Source: JBCBKL01 sp038521825 (lineage in GTDB: Bacteria > Pseudomonadota > Alphaproteobacteria > Rhodobacterales > Rhodobacteraceae). Taken from it: a stretch of DNA of 64,000 bases. The stretch is from the NCBI GenBank assembly GCA_038521825.1, contig JBCBKL010000003.1, positions 124,001 through 188,000 of the forward strand, given 5' to 3'. Positions 17,180 to 25,707 of the stretch are shown here, in pieces. The first letter of the stretch is position 1, and each line of letters opens with the position of its first letter. Made by a program: the position numbers and the translations under genes. The notes beneath the pieces are model-generated. The model was not told the origin of the DNA. It searched no databases and saw only the letters and a program-made list of their open reading frames with translations.

Positions 17180-18109
17180 TCAGGCGCTGGTGGCCGGGAC
17201 GGCAGCTTGCCCGCCGTTTTCGATGGCCCAATTTGCGTTGGTCTTGATACCCCCCAGCGGAAAGAAATGCACGTTGGTAATCCCGAAATCGGGATGCTTT
17301 GCCTTATGGGCCGCGAGATCGGAAATCACCTCGGTCGGCTCGAACGGCAAAAGCAGCTTGGTCACATCCCGCGCGCGCCGTTGCAGAACCCGCAGCGAAG
17401 CGCCGACACCACAAGCGATCGAGAATTTGATGAGGGTTTGCAGCTTGGCAGGGCCCGCGATGCCGATGTGGATCGGCAGGTTTATACCCGCAGCTTTCAG
17501 ACCGTCGGCCCATTCGATGATCGGGCCCGCTTCGAATGCGAATTGCGTCACGATCGCCATATCGGCATCGGTCCGATCCGAGAAATCCTGCTTCCAGCGC
17601 AGCGCGGCTTCGACATTGGCCGCGCCGCCAGCGGGGTCGATGTCGCGATTGCCTTCAGGGTGGCCCGCAACGTTGAGGTTGGTAAAGCCAGCATCATCAA
17701 ATGCGCCGGTTTCAAGCAATTGCATCGAGTTTTCGAATGCGCCTTGGGGCTTGTCGACACCGCCTGCTAACAGCAGCGCCTCGCGCACATCGGCCTCGCC
17801 CTGATAGCGGGCGATCCAGTCGCGCAAAGTGACTTCATCTTTGATGATGCGGGCCGGAAAATGCGGCATGACCGCATAGCCTTCGGCATTGAGACGTTTG
17901 GCAGTGGCGACCATGTCTTCGATGGGTGTGCCTTCGATATGGGCGACATAGACGCGGGTGCCTTCGGGCAGCAGGTCACGAAAGTTTTCGACCTTGGAGG
18001 CCGTGCGCGGCATCACCTCGATGGAATAGCCCTGAAGAAAAGCCTCGACCTCGGGTGAAAGGCTTCCCGCGCGGGGGCCGTCATCTTTTCTGAAATTCAG
18101 CAATGCCAT
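17180..18109 (-). CDS. Methylenetetrahydrofolate reductase (MetF-like)
   Basis: A 309-residue MetF-superfamily flavoprotein that interconverts 5,10-methylene- and 5-methyl-tetrahydrofolate. Visible are the N-terminal FSP/EVMPRT segment (YSIEVMPRTASKVENF), the middle AGGVDKPQG and VAGHPEGN segments, and ITQF-like VTQFAFEAGPI in the barrel. It is more divergent than canonical MetF, as usual for the copies beside corrinoid methyltransferases. The neighbour downstream supplies or uses methyl-THF, which supports the pairing. The direction in vivo (synthesis or oxidation of methyl-THF) cannot be told. Confidence 0.88.
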   Translation of the reverse strand: MALLNFRKDDGPRAGSLSPEVEAFLQGYSIEVMPRTASKVENFRDLLPEGTRVYVAHIEGTPIEDMVATAKRLNAEGYAVMPHFPARIIKDEVTLRDWIARYQGEADVREALLLAGGVDKPQGAFENSMQLLETGAFDDAGFTNLNVAGHPEGNRDIDPAGGAANVEAALRWKQDFSDRTDADMAIVTQFAFEAGPIIEWADGLKAAGINLPIHIGIAGPAKLQTLIKFSIACGVGASLRVLQRRARDVTKLLLPFEPTEVISDLAAHKAKHPDFGITNVHFFPLGGIKTNANWAIENGGQAAVPATSA

Positions 18110-18138
18110 ATGCCGTTTCCTTTTCTCGATCTCGGGCG

Positions 18139-18435
18139 TCAGGCCCAGCCGTCATTCTCGATGAGTGCTTTCAGGCGGTTTTGGTCGTATTCGGTTTCCA
18201 GCCGTGTCGCTTCGGCTTCGGCCACGGCATCTGGTTCGCCATCGACGGGGTAGGGGGCGGCCTTGCGCCATTCTGCTAGATAAGCATCGGCGTCCTTGGC
18301 GTTAACCTTCATCGCAGCGCGGTCGATCGCCTGCTCAAACCGCTCTTCCAATTGACGCTTCGCACCGTGACGGCCCTTGCCGACTATGACCTGAGCGGGG
18401 ATGTCGCGCCAGTATACGATAGTAACGTCAGGCAT
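18139..18435 (-). CDS. 'Virulence factor' family small protein (PF13769-like)
   Basis: The start MPDVTIVYWRDIPAQVIVGKGR at 18435 gives 98 residues and matches the small proteins annotated as 'virulence factor' that precede MetF-like and folate methyltransferase genes in Rhodobacteraceae; the longer open frame upstream has no family support. The sequence has one basic segment (GKGRHGAKRQLEERF) and no signal peptide or membrane segment. The name is historical and says nothing about virulence. Its constant position 29 bases before the MetF-like gene suggests a one-carbon role. Confidence 0.8.
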   Translation of the reverse strand: MPDVTIVYWRDIPAQVIVGKGRHGAKRQLEERFEQAIDRAAMKVNAKDADAYLAEWRKAAPYPVDGEPDAVAEAEATRLETEYDQNRLKALIENDGWA

Positions 18436-18622
18436 CTGATTCCTAATCCTGTTTTTGCGTGCATAATCCAGCGCGGTTTCTGGACAAGGTTTGTTTTCGA
18501 CAAATGGCGCTGCGCAAACGACTTGCCAAGGGGCGGTACCGTTTCGGACGCCCTCAACAGACTTGCGCCAAACCCATTGAATGCCTATCGTTTTCTTAAC
18601 TCGAATTGAAAGGCGCGACGTC

Positions 18623-19735
18623 ATGGCGCCAAAGCGTCCCAAAGGTGCGGGCGCGCTTGTCAAAACGGCTAAAGCCCCCGTGCCGCGTGCCAAGGGTTCG
18701 CCTGCTCTCTATGCAGCGCTGGACCTCGGTACCAACAGCTGTCGCATGTTGATCGCCGAACCGAAGGGTGGCGGTTTCAATGTCGTTGATAGCTTCTCAA
18801 AATCCGTGCAGCTCGGCCTTGGACTCGAGCGCTCCGGGCAATTGTCGCGCGGGTCGATGTCGCGCACGGTGCAGGCTCTGCGGATTTGCCAGCAGAAACT
18901 CAAATGGCACCAGGTCAAGCGGATGCGCCTTGTCGCGACCGAGGCGTGCCGGCGGGCGAGCAACGCGGCCGAGTTCATCACTCGCATCCATCGCGAAACC
19001 GGCCTCAAGCTCGACATTATCGAAGCCGAGGAAGAGGCGCGGCTGGCCGTCATCTCGTGCGCGCCGCTTGTCAGTCCGCGGACCGAGAATCTGCTGGTCG
19101 TCGATATCGGGGGCGGTTCGACCGAACTGGTCTGGATCGACCTCAGCGAAGTCGAAGCGGAAGACCGGCCGCGTGCCATCATGGAGTTGCAAAGCGGCTT
19201 TGACGAAGATCATCCCGAACAAGCAGGTGCGCACGTGGTCGACTGGATCAGCGTCCCGCTTGGTGTGGCGACCCTGCGGGATCAGTTCAACGACGTGGAT
19301 GACGACGCAGCCCGGTTTGCCTTGATGAGCTGGTTTTTCGAAGAGCACCTCTCAGACTTTGCGCCCTATCACGCGTCCGAGCCGCATGAACGGTTCCAGA
19401 TCATCGGGACATCCGGGACAGTGACGACCGTGGCCGCCAGCCACCTCGGATTGCGCCGCTATGACCGGACCAAGGTCGATGGATTGCGGATGTCGTCGGA
19501 ACAGATCGACAAGGTGATCCGCAGCTATCTCGATCTCGGCCCAGGCGGGCGCCGGTCAGATCCCCGTATCGGGCAGGACCGGCATGCACTGATCATGTCA
19601 GGGGCGGCAATCCTTCAGGCCCTGATGCGGTGCTGGCCCACCGACCGTCTGTCGGTTGCTGACCGGGGGCTGCGTGAAGGATTGCTGTACGCCCAGATGA
19701 GCGAGGACGGTGCCCTGAATGGTGAGGTCTTCTGA
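18623..19735 (+). CDS. ppx: Exopolyphosphatase / pppGpp phosphohydrolase family (Ppx/GppA)
   Basis: A 370-residue ASKHA-fold phosphatase: DLGTNSCRMLIAEP (phosphate 1), the VVDIGGGSTELVW segment (phosphate 2) and IGTSGTVTTVAA near residue 275. It removes phosphate from polyphosphate or pppGpp. This is the short, single-module version lacking the C-terminal HD-like extension of E. coli Ppx. The N-terminal about 30 residues are basic and Ala/Pro-rich. The ATG at 18623 is chosen over an upstream in-frame ATG at 18581. rlmE follows on the same strand, a pairing often seen in this family of bacteria. Confidence 0.92.
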   Translation: MAPKRPKGAGALVKTAKAPVPRAKGSPALYAALDLGTNSCRMLIAEPKGGGFNVVDSFSKSVQLGLGLERSGQLSRGSMSRTVQALRICQQKLKWHQVKRMRLVATEACRRASNAAEFITRIHRETGLKLDIIEAEEEARLAVISCAPLVSPRTENLLVVDIGGGSTELVWIDLSEVEAEDRPRAIMELQSGFDEDHPEQAGAHVVDWISVPLGVATLRDQFNDVDDDAARFALMSWFFEEHLSDFAPYHASEPHERFQIIGTSGTVTTVAASHLGLRRYDRTKVDGLRMSSEQIDKVIRSYLDLGPGGRRSDPRIGQDRHALIMSGAAILQALMRCWPTDRLSVADRGLREGLLYAQMSEDGALNGEVF

Positions 19736-20125
19736 TCATTGATGCCAAAGCACGGCGAGCCCGATGATGCCGGCATGCAGGCCGAACTGCAAAGCGACAA
19801 AGAACGGGCCGTCCGCATTGATGAGCTGCCCCACCATCAACAACACGCCGACGGAAAATGTGATTGGTCGGGCAAATCGATAGGGCAGGACATGAGGCAC
19901 CGCGACCATCAGGGTCACGGTGTGGACCATGAGGGCGCAGTAAAGCATGGCATCCTCAGGCAGGTTCGGGCCGTATACCCGCGCAATGCGAGGCAATTCG
20001 AGAAAGCCAGCCCTTATTGCCTGGCGCAGATCGTCGAGAAGCATGTTGGCAAGAACAACGACCCAAAGGGCAGATAGAATCGTCGGTGTGTTTACTGCAA
20101 AGTGATCAAAGGTCCGGGTATGCAT
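19736..20125 (-). CDS. Hypothetical integral membrane protein
   Basis: A 129-residue protein with about four hydrophobic segments (residues 14-28, 62-80, 86-102 and 108-126). The N-terminus MHTRTFDHFAVNTPTIL is soluble. I do not recognise a family. Its stop codon abuts the ppx stop on the other strand, and its start faces rlmE across a 179-base gap. It is likely a real gene given the even membrane pattern and protein-like composition, but its function is unknown. Confidence 0.65.
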   Translation of the reverse strand: MHTRTFDHFAVNTPTILSALWVVVLANMLLDDLRQAIRAGFLELPRIARVYGPNLPEDAMLYCALMVHTVTLMVAVPHVLPYRFARPITFSVGVLLMVGQLINADGPFFVALQFGLHAGIIGLAVLWHQ

Positions 20126-20304
20126 ATCTCTGCCTCTTCATCTTTTTTGGAATTGGCCGTCGTCCTACCCGATCTCAATCGGGACCCAAATTGCGAAAAT
20201 CCGGATGCATTTCATGCAAAAATGCATAGATCTTGGGCGTCACCAGTCAGGATTGATGATTGGATGCGGAACCGGTATCGCCCGTGTCAGCAGAGGGTTA
20301 AGAG

Positions 20305-21012
20305 ATGGCAAAGAAATCATCGGGGCGGGGGCAGCGGGACCTCAAGGTCAAGGTCAAGACCGCGCGCGGGCGCAAGCTCAGCTCTACCCGCTGGTTGCAA
20401 CGTCAACTCAACGACCCTTACGTCAAACGCGCCAGGGCTGACGGATATCGCGGGCGGGCCGCCTACAAGATCCTGGAACTCGATGATAAGTACCGATTTC
20501 TTGTGCCCGGCGCCCGTGTCGTCGACCTGGGCTGTGCGCCCGGTGGGTGGTGTCAGGTCGCGGTCAAGCGGGTGAACGCGCTTGGTCAGAAGACGGACAA
20601 GGCCGTTGGTCGGGTACTGGGCATCGATTTTCAAGAGGTGGAGCCGATCGCAGGGGCCGAGATTCACCAGCTTGATTTCATGGCGGACGATGCGGACGAG
20701 CAGGTCAAGGAATGGCTGGGCGGAAAGGCGGATGTCGTCATGTCCGACATGGCTGCCGCATCATCAGGCCACAAGCAGACCGACCATTTGCGCATCATCG
20801 CCCTGTGTGAAGCGGCTGCCTATTTTGCTTTTGATGTTCTCGATGAGGGCGGCACCTTCGTCGCGAAAGTCTTGGCCGGCGGAGCGGAAGGAGAGTTGCA
20901 AAAGCTGCTCAAACAACGCTTTGCCAAGGTCACGAATATCAAACCCCCCGCATCGCGGTCTGACAGTTCGGAGAAATTCGTGGTGGCGACCGGGTTTCGA
21001 GGGGGGACCTAG
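20305..21012 (+). CDS. rlmE: 23S rRNA 2'-O-methyltransferase RlmE (FtsJ)
   Basis: RlmE methylates the 2'-OH of U2552 in 23S rRNA in the late large subunit. It is 235 residues. The AdoMet site reads VVDLGCAPGGWCQVA, the catalytic K-D-K-E tetrad is represented by KILELD, DVVMSDMAAASSG and FVAKVLAGG, and the final EKFVVATGFRG closes the fold. A basic N-terminal 30 residues (GRGQRDLKVKVKTARGRKL) precede the enzyme domain. It is downstream of ppx on the same strand. Confidence 0.95.
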   Translation: MAKKSSGRGQRDLKVKVKTARGRKLSSTRWLQRQLNDPYVKRARADGYRGRAAYKILELDDKYRFLVPGARVVDLGCAPGGWCQVAVKRVNALGQKTDKAVGRVLGIDFQEVEPIAGAEIHQLDFMADDADEQVKEWLGGKADVVMSDMAAASSGHKQTDHLRIIALCEAAAYFAFDVLDEGGTFVAKVLAGGAEGELQKLLKQRFAKVTNIKPPASRSDSSEKFVVATGFRGGT

Positions 21013-21021
21013 AAATCCGGG

Positions 21022-21198
21022 TTAGTATTTGAATGACTTCTGTGCGCGTGCCAGAAACTCCAGCGCGTCCTCGTGATTCAACTCGCGGTCTTTGCGGTGA
21101 GCCATGCGTTCCGCTGTCGCTTCCGCGATTGAATTCTGCCGCAGCAACTCAAAAACCTTGTTGTGCCGTGCCTCGGTGTCTTCAACGAAATCAAACAT
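21022..21198 (-). CDS. Small charged protein, 58 residues (unrecognised)
   Basis: An ATG frame of 58 codons starting MFDFVEDTEARHNKVFELL and ending LARAQKSFKY. It is strongly helical and charged (Glu, Arg, Asn, Ala), like a small soluble helical-hairpin protein, with an AGGATGGG ribosome site about 12 bases before the ATG. It ends 10 bases beyond the convergent rlmE stop. I do not know a family for it. The frame is short, but its composition is unlike the shadow frames nearby and it sits in a clean gap. Confidence 0.55.
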   Translation of the reverse strand: MFDFVEDTEARHNKVFELLRQNSIAEATAERMAHRKDRELNHEDALEFLARAQKSFKY

Positions 21199-21458
21199 AA
21201 CGCGATAATGCCCATCCTGTGTCGATAAGACGTTAACGAAAGAAGGCGGCGATATTTCGGCGTGGGGATCTAAAGCAGCAGCGGAATAAGGCCATTTCGT
21301 GCCCGTTTTCCATCGTCGCGAGCATCACTACACCTGATGGGGGAATTTCGTGCTTGTCGACGTCTACGCAGCCCCATGACGGAATCGCGCCAGGGAAAGT
21401 GCGCCTCAGCCAAGGTCGAATTTGACCGCCACGTTTCCCGCTCTTACGCCGCGCCGAC

Positions 21459-21870
21459 TGAGATCCCCTATTTTTGTCGACACCCGTCTCGTTCAGTTTC
21501 TGCTGACTTGTTTCGAAATCAACGGGCGACAGCATGCCGTTACACGTACGTTTGCGCTTCGGGTTGTACAACATTTCGATGGACTCGAAGACGTGCCGCC
21601 GGGCGGCTTCCCGCGTCAGATATGTCCGTCGTCTGATCCGCCCTCGCTTCAGCGAATGGAAGAAGCTCACGGCGACTGCATTGAAGCTCCTATATTCGTG
21701 GCAGTTCCCACGCCTGCTCATGCTGGGTTTGCCGATTGTGTTGGCTAAGAAACGTCTGCCATTCCCGGCTCGTGAACTGCGAGCCCTGATCGGAATGCAA
21801 CGTGACCTGGCCAGTGGGCTTTCGCCGGCAAACGGCCGTGAGAGTACGCCGTAAAGGTTGCCAAAACAGC
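21459..21870 (-). pseudogene. Degraded IS3-family transposase (OrfB C-terminal part)
   Basis: Fragments of an integrase-core (rve) transposase lie in two frames. At about 21742-21870 the minus strand reads RRKPTGQVTLHSDQGSQFT followed by SREWQTFLSQHN. After a one-base shift it continues at 21480-21718 as MSRRGNCHEY..., FFHSLKRGRIRRRTYLTREA and FYNPKRK-like residues to LSPVDFETSQQKLNETGV. The region carries a small insertion after GNCH. The N-terminal half and OrfA are missing. A TGAGATCCCC...GTCGACACCC segment at 21459-21485 looks like the terminal inverted repeat, and no intact partner end is seen. It is non-functional. Confidence 0.85.
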
Positions 21871-22215
21871 CAAAAGCCGTTGTCTTTGAAAGATCAGCCC
21901 CAAGAAATTTCGCATTTCAAGTTCGAAACTTTCTCTAAACATGTGTTCTGCCAAAAGTTGAGCAGATTGAGGGCCCATTCCTCCGGGTAGTTGAGCCCTG
22001 TGCGAATGTACCCTTCAGTTGGTTACTTGCCGGACCGCGCTCCTCGGAGCGCCGGTCTCTGTAGTTTTTCAGCTCTATTGGCCTGGCCCTCAAAAACCCA
22101 AACCAATCAACGTTGAACATCGTTGAGCGTGACGGAGCCGGTTTTTGATGAGACTATGAAGAGATCAAAACAGCGCAGTTTATGATTTCGTCTCATATAA
22201 CGCATTGATTTTAAA
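21871..22215. other. Non-coding scar next to the IS3 remnant
   Basis: About 345 bases with no gene that I can support. Short open frames on the minus strand (for example 21935-22120) lack recognisable protein character. A 7-bp stem hairpin, GCGCTCC-TC-GGAGCGC, occurs at 22037-22052. The segment has lower G+C than its surroundings toward 22130-22215, and probably holds the remains of one or more old insertions between the IS3 fragment and tRNA-Cys. Confidence 0.5.
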
Positions 22216-22289
22216 TGGAGGCGAGTACCGGAATCGAACCGGTGTACACGGATTTGCAATCCGCTGCGTCACCACTCCGCCAACTCGCC
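22216..22289 (-). tRNA. tRNA-Cys (GCA), CCA encoded
   Basis: Minus-strand cloverleaf: acceptor arms GGCGAGT/ACTCGCC, anticodon loop ATTGCAAAT (GCA, Cys), T-arm CGGTTCGATTCCG, discriminator T and an encoded CCA. It borders the IS3 scar, but I see no integrase or repeated 3' end that would mark it as an attachment site. Confidence 0.96.
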
Positions 22290-22436
22290 GCCGGGTTTTG
22301 GTGCAGGCCTTGGCCTAGCTCAAAGGTTTGCGACGCGCAAGGGCAACACGTGCGAAAATGCTTTCCCAGACCGTTGCCGCATGTCCACATCTGTGGCACA
22401 TCACACGCAACACTCAGATCGATGTGAGGCCGGTGC

Positions 22437-23090
22437 ATGGTTGACTTTGCGGCAAGGCGAACAGTGATGGTCGATACGCAGGTGCGTCCTGCGGATGTCA
22501 CCAAGTTCCCTATCATTGAGGCAATGCTTGCTGTTCCGCGCGAAGACTTCGTGCCGGTCGCGCTGCGCGAGGCGGCCTATTTGGGCGAAGACCTCGATCT
22601 GGGCGGCAACCGGGTCATCCTAGAACCAAGAACGCTGGCCAAGCTGTTGGATGCGCTTGATATTCAGCAAACCGAGCTGGTGCTCGATATCGGCAGTTCC
22701 CACGGGTATTCCTCAGCCGTCATCGCACGCTTGTCCGAAGCCGTAGTCGCGCTGGAAGACGACGAAGACGTGTCGCGCGAAGCGCAGGAAAGCCTGATGA
22801 GCCACGGCGCCGATAACGCTGTTGTCCATCACGGCCCGCTGGCAGAAGGCGCGGCCGAGCATGGCCCATATGACGTGATCGTCGTCGAGGGCGGCGTCGA
22901 GCAGGTTCCGGACTCCATTATCGAGCAACTCAAAGACGGTGGACGGATTGGCTGCATATTTGTTGAAGGTGGGCTTGGCGAGGCCCGTATCGGCTATAAG
23001 TCGAGCAGCGGCGTTTCATGGCGCCGTGCCTTTCATGCCGGTGCGCCGATCCTTGCCGGTTTTGACAAAACTCGCGAGTTCCAACTTTGA
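22437..23090 (+). CDS. Protein-L-isoaspartate O-methyltransferase family
   Basis: A 217-residue AdoMet-dependent methyltransferase of the PCMT family, which repairs isoaspartyl residues in aged proteins. The N-terminal segment (MVDTQVRPADVTKFPIIEAML with VPREDFVPVALREAAY) and the AdoMet site LDIGSSHGYSSAVIARL are clear. It is the short form that precedes tolC in many Rhodobacteraceae. It lies 55 bases ahead of the tolC ATG and is probably cotranscribed with it. Confidence 0.9.
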   Translation: MVDFAARRTVMVDTQVRPADVTKFPIIEAMLAVPREDFVPVALREAAYLGEDLDLGGNRVILEPRTLAKLLDALDIQQTELVLDIGSSHGYSSAVIARLSEAVVALEDDEDVSREAQESLMSHGADNAVVHHGPLAEGAAEHGPYDVIVVEGGVEQVPDSIIEQLKDGGRIGCIFVEGGLGEARIGYKSSSGVSWRRAFHAGAPILAGFDKTREFQL

Positions 23091-23145
23091 AAAAACAATA
23101 ACGGGAAAAAGACCCGCCAAAATTGAGGCAGAGGGAGACAGCACA

Positions 23146-24564
23146 ATGAAATTGCGCGGAATTGGACGCTTGAAGGTAGGACTGGCCGTTCTGACGGTGT
23201 CCGCGGTCATGGCCCAACCGAGTTGGTCCGAGACACTGGCCGATGCCCTTGTCGGTGCATACAACCACAGCGGCTTGCTGGAGCAGAACCGGGCGCTTTT
23301 GCGGGCGGCGGACGAGGATGTTGCGAGCGCGTCAGCCAGTCTGCTGCCGATCATTAACTGGACTGCAGACATCTCTCGCACATTTGGCGACTCCGCGTCT
23401 GCTTCGACCGGTTTCGCATCCCGCGACATCGGTAACACCGAAGCAAGCGTGGGGCTGACGGCCCAGCTCCAGCTCTACGATTCAGGTGCAGACCGGGCGC
23501 GCATCGAGGCGGAAAAGGAAAACGTCCTTGCCACGCGTGCCGGTCTGACGTCGGTCGAACAACAGATTCTGCTTCGTGCGGTTCGGGCGTTCATGAACGT
23601 CATACGTGCGGTCGAGAACGTGGCCTTGCGCGAAAACAACGTTCGCCTTCTGACGGAGGAATTGCGCGCCGCCCAGGACCGTTTCGATGTGGGTGAGGTA
23701 ACCCGGACCGATGTTGCATTGGCCGAGTCAGCGTTGGCCGAGGCACGTAGCGGTCTGGCCGCGGCTCAGGGTGACCTGCTTCAGGCGCAGGAAGAGTATC
23801 GGAATGCGGTTGGACGCCGCCCGGGATCTCTGACGGCACCACGCGCTTTGCCGCGGGCACCTTCGGATCTCGCTGGTAACAAATCGCTCGCATATCGGTC
23901 GAGCCCCGATCTCGCTCAGGCGCAGCGGCTTGTTTCCGCGGCCGAACTCAACATCATTGCGGCCGAGGCCGATATGAATCCGGTCGTTACGCTCGACGGA
24001 TCGCTGACTGCGCGGGAAGACCTTGATGATGAAGGCTTTACCCGCAGCGGCAGTGTTGGCATCGGCGTCAGTGGCCCGATTTATCGCGGCGGGTCCCTGT
24101 CGTCCGTGGCGCGGCGGGCAATTGCAAACCGCGATGCACAACGCTCAAACCTGCATCAGGTGCGTCACAACGTCGAACAGGCCGTCGGTAACGCCTACGC
24201 AGATCTGTTGGCTTCCCGTGCGCAGCTGGAAGCGTCCGAGCGCCAGATCCGCGCGGCGCGTATCGCGTTTCAGGGTGTTCGCGAAGAGGCGACACTTGGG
24301 GCCCGTACCACGTTGGATGTTCTCGATGCCGAACAGGAGCTGCTCGACGCACAGGCGAACCGCATTGCTGCTCAGGCCGATCTGTACATCTCGGCTTATG
24401 AGCTGCTTGAAGCGACGGGTCAGCTGACGGCCGAAAGGCTTGGTCTGCCTGTTCAGACATATGATCCTGCGGCCTACTACAATCTGGTCAAGGATGGAGT
24501 GGCCAAACGCAGCCGTCAGGGCCAACAGCTGGATCGGGTATTGAAGTCGCTTCAAAAGAACTGA
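23146..24564 (+). CDS. tolC: TolC-family outer membrane efflux protein
   Basis: A trimeric outer-membrane channel for type I secretion and RND efflux. The start MKLRGIGRLKVGLAVLTVSAVMAQPSWS at 23146 (GAGGGAGAC ribosome site) gives 472 residues with a classical Sec signal peptide cleaved around residue 28. Two OEP repeats follow, each with the heptad-rich helices (LLEQNRALLRAADEDVASA; ERQIRAARIAFQGVREEATLGARTTLDVLDAEQELLDAQ) and the conserved signature of the second repeat. The pcm-tolC-PopZ-like order is characteristic of this family of bacteria. Confidence 0.94.
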   Translation: MKLRGIGRLKVGLAVLTVSAVMAQPSWSETLADALVGAYNHSGLLEQNRALLRAADEDVASASASLLPIINWTADISRTFGDSASASTGFASRDIGNTEASVGLTAQLQLYDSGADRARIEAEKENVLATRAGLTSVEQQILLRAVRAFMNVIRAVENVALRENNVRLLTEELRAAQDRFDVGEVTRTDVALAESALAEARSGLAAAQGDLLQAQEEYRNAVGRRPGSLTAPRALPRAPSDLAGNKSLAYRSSPDLAQAQRLVSAAELNIIAAEADMNPVVTLDGSLTAREDLDDEGFTRSGSVGIGVSGPIYRGGSLSSVARRAIANRDAQRSNLHQVRHNVEQAVGNAYADLLASRAQLEASERQIRAARIAFQGVREEATLGARTTLDVLDAEQELLDAQANRIAAQADLYISAYELLEATGQLTAERLGLPVQTYDPAAYYNLVKDGVAKRSRQGQQLDRVLKSLQKN

Positions 24565-24638
24565 CAATTATCTGCACTGGTTGTGCGAAAAGTGGCGCGC
24601 ATGTAGAATTCGCGTCAGGGTTTAAGAGTGGTGCTCGC

Positions 24639-25580
24639 ATGTCTGATCCAATGACGAATACAGAGGTAGAAGACATCCTGTCGTCAATCCGTCGGCTTGT
24701 TTCTGACGACAAGCGCGATGATCGTACACCCGAAGCACCGGACCGTTTGGTCCTGACGCCGTCGTTGCGTGTCGAGGATCAGGCGGAGCCAAGCCCGGAA
24801 ACCCCGGAACAAGAGATGGCTGACAAAGACGAAACCGAGAACGAAGTCGCTGAACCTGCCTCTGACGAAGCGGCGGGCGAAACCAATTCCGACGCTCTTC
24901 CGCTCAGAGAAGAGCAACGGCTTGACCCTGTCGGCACGGACGATCCCCTTGCCCAAAAGATTGCTGCTCTCGAAGCCCTCGTCGCACGGCGCCAAGACGG
25001 GTGGGAACCGGATGGTACCGACGCGAGCCCGAATTCGGGCACGGATGCCGAGACGCTTGCCTGGCAGGATGAAGCGCCGGCCAAGGCTGAAGACAGCGGC
25101 TTTTACAACTTATCGCCGGAGGAAATGATCCCCGACGCCGAATTCGAGATGGCCAGCAATGGCGACGATGACGCGCAGGCGGATGATACTGAAACCGCAG
25201 CCAAGGCTGGGGAAGCGGCCACTGGCACCGAAGAGCCTGCAGTTGATGCAGCAAATGCCGGAACCTCGGAGCAAGGGAGTTCGAACACGGACGCCCCCGC
25301 CGGCGCCGTATTCCATCGAAGCCCGAATGCTTCGGTGTCGTCGAACGAAACGGTCGACAAGACCGATGGCACCCGTAAGCAGGACGAGGCGAATGGCGAC
25401 ACGTCCACCGGCGTATTCTTCGAAGAAGAGATCATCGATGAAGAAGCGCTGCGCGAACTGATTAGCGATATCGTGCGGCAGGAACTGCAGGGCGCCCTGG
25501 GTGAGCGCATCACGCGCAACGTGCGTAAGCTGGTTCGCCGCGAGATCCATCGCGCGCTGGCGGCTCAAGACCTCGAATAG
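24639..25580 (+). CDS. PopZ-like DUF2497 polar organising protein
   Basis: A 313-residue, highly acidic protein. The N-terminal EVEDILSSIRRLVSDDKRD is the conserved DUF2497 helix, and the C-terminal LRELISDIVRQELQGALG with RKLVRREIHRALAAQ is the oligomerisation module of PopZ. Between them (about residues 40-255) lies a Glu/Asp/Ala-rich, probably disordered spacer. PopZ organises cell poles and chromosome anchoring in Caulobacter; in Rhodobacteraceae the role is inferred from family membership. A strong bidirectional terminator follows. Confidence 0.85.
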   Translation: MSDPMTNTEVEDILSSIRRLVSDDKRDDRTPEAPDRLVLTPSLRVEDQAEPSPETPEQEMADKDETENEVAEPASDEAAGETNSDALPLREEQRLDPVGTDDPLAQKIAALEALVARRQDGWEPDGTDASPNSGTDAETLAWQDEAPAKAEDSGFYNLSPEEMIPDAEFEMASNGDDDAQADDTETAAKAGEAATGTEEPAVDAANAGTSEQGSSNTDAPAGAVFHRSPNASVSSNETVDKTDGTRKQDEANGDTSTGVFFEEEIIDEEALRELISDIVRQELQGALGERITRNVRKLVRREIHRALAAQDLE

Positions 25581-25660
25581 ACCAGCAGAACCGGGGCAGC
25601 GCCGTTTTCTTGGTTTTCGCTTGGTGCCGTTCTGCGCTCAGTACGACCCCCTCAAAATGA

Positions 25661-25687
25661 AAGGCGCGCCCGTATGGGCGCGCTTTT
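25661..25687. terminator. Bidirectional rho-independent terminator
   Basis: GCGCGCCC, loop GTAT, GGGCGCGC then TTTT on the plus strand, with AA on the other side serving the minus strand. It sits between the convergent PopZ-like gene and the DUF6280 gene, ending both. Confidence 0.85.
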
Positions 25688-25707
25688 CGATACTCGGGTA
25701 TGGAGTA

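Noticed and set aside
18436..18622. Possible cobalamin or SAM riboswitch before the one-carbon operon
   Set aside because: I looked for a B12 box and for SAM-II-like pseudoknot pairing and found no convincing match by eye; a covariance-model search would be decisive.
20161..20190. Hairpin CCCGAT-CTCA-ATCGGG as a terminator
   Set aside because: The 6-bp stem has no T-run and lies upstream of both flanking genes, not at the end of either.
21935..22120. A 61-residue minus-strand frame in the IS scar
   Set aside because: No recognisable domain; the region is a decayed non-coding scar and the frame contains the GC hairpin.
22216..22289. tRNA-Cys as an integration (att) site
   Set aside because: No integrase gene and no repeat of the tRNA 3' end was seen in the neighbouring scar.
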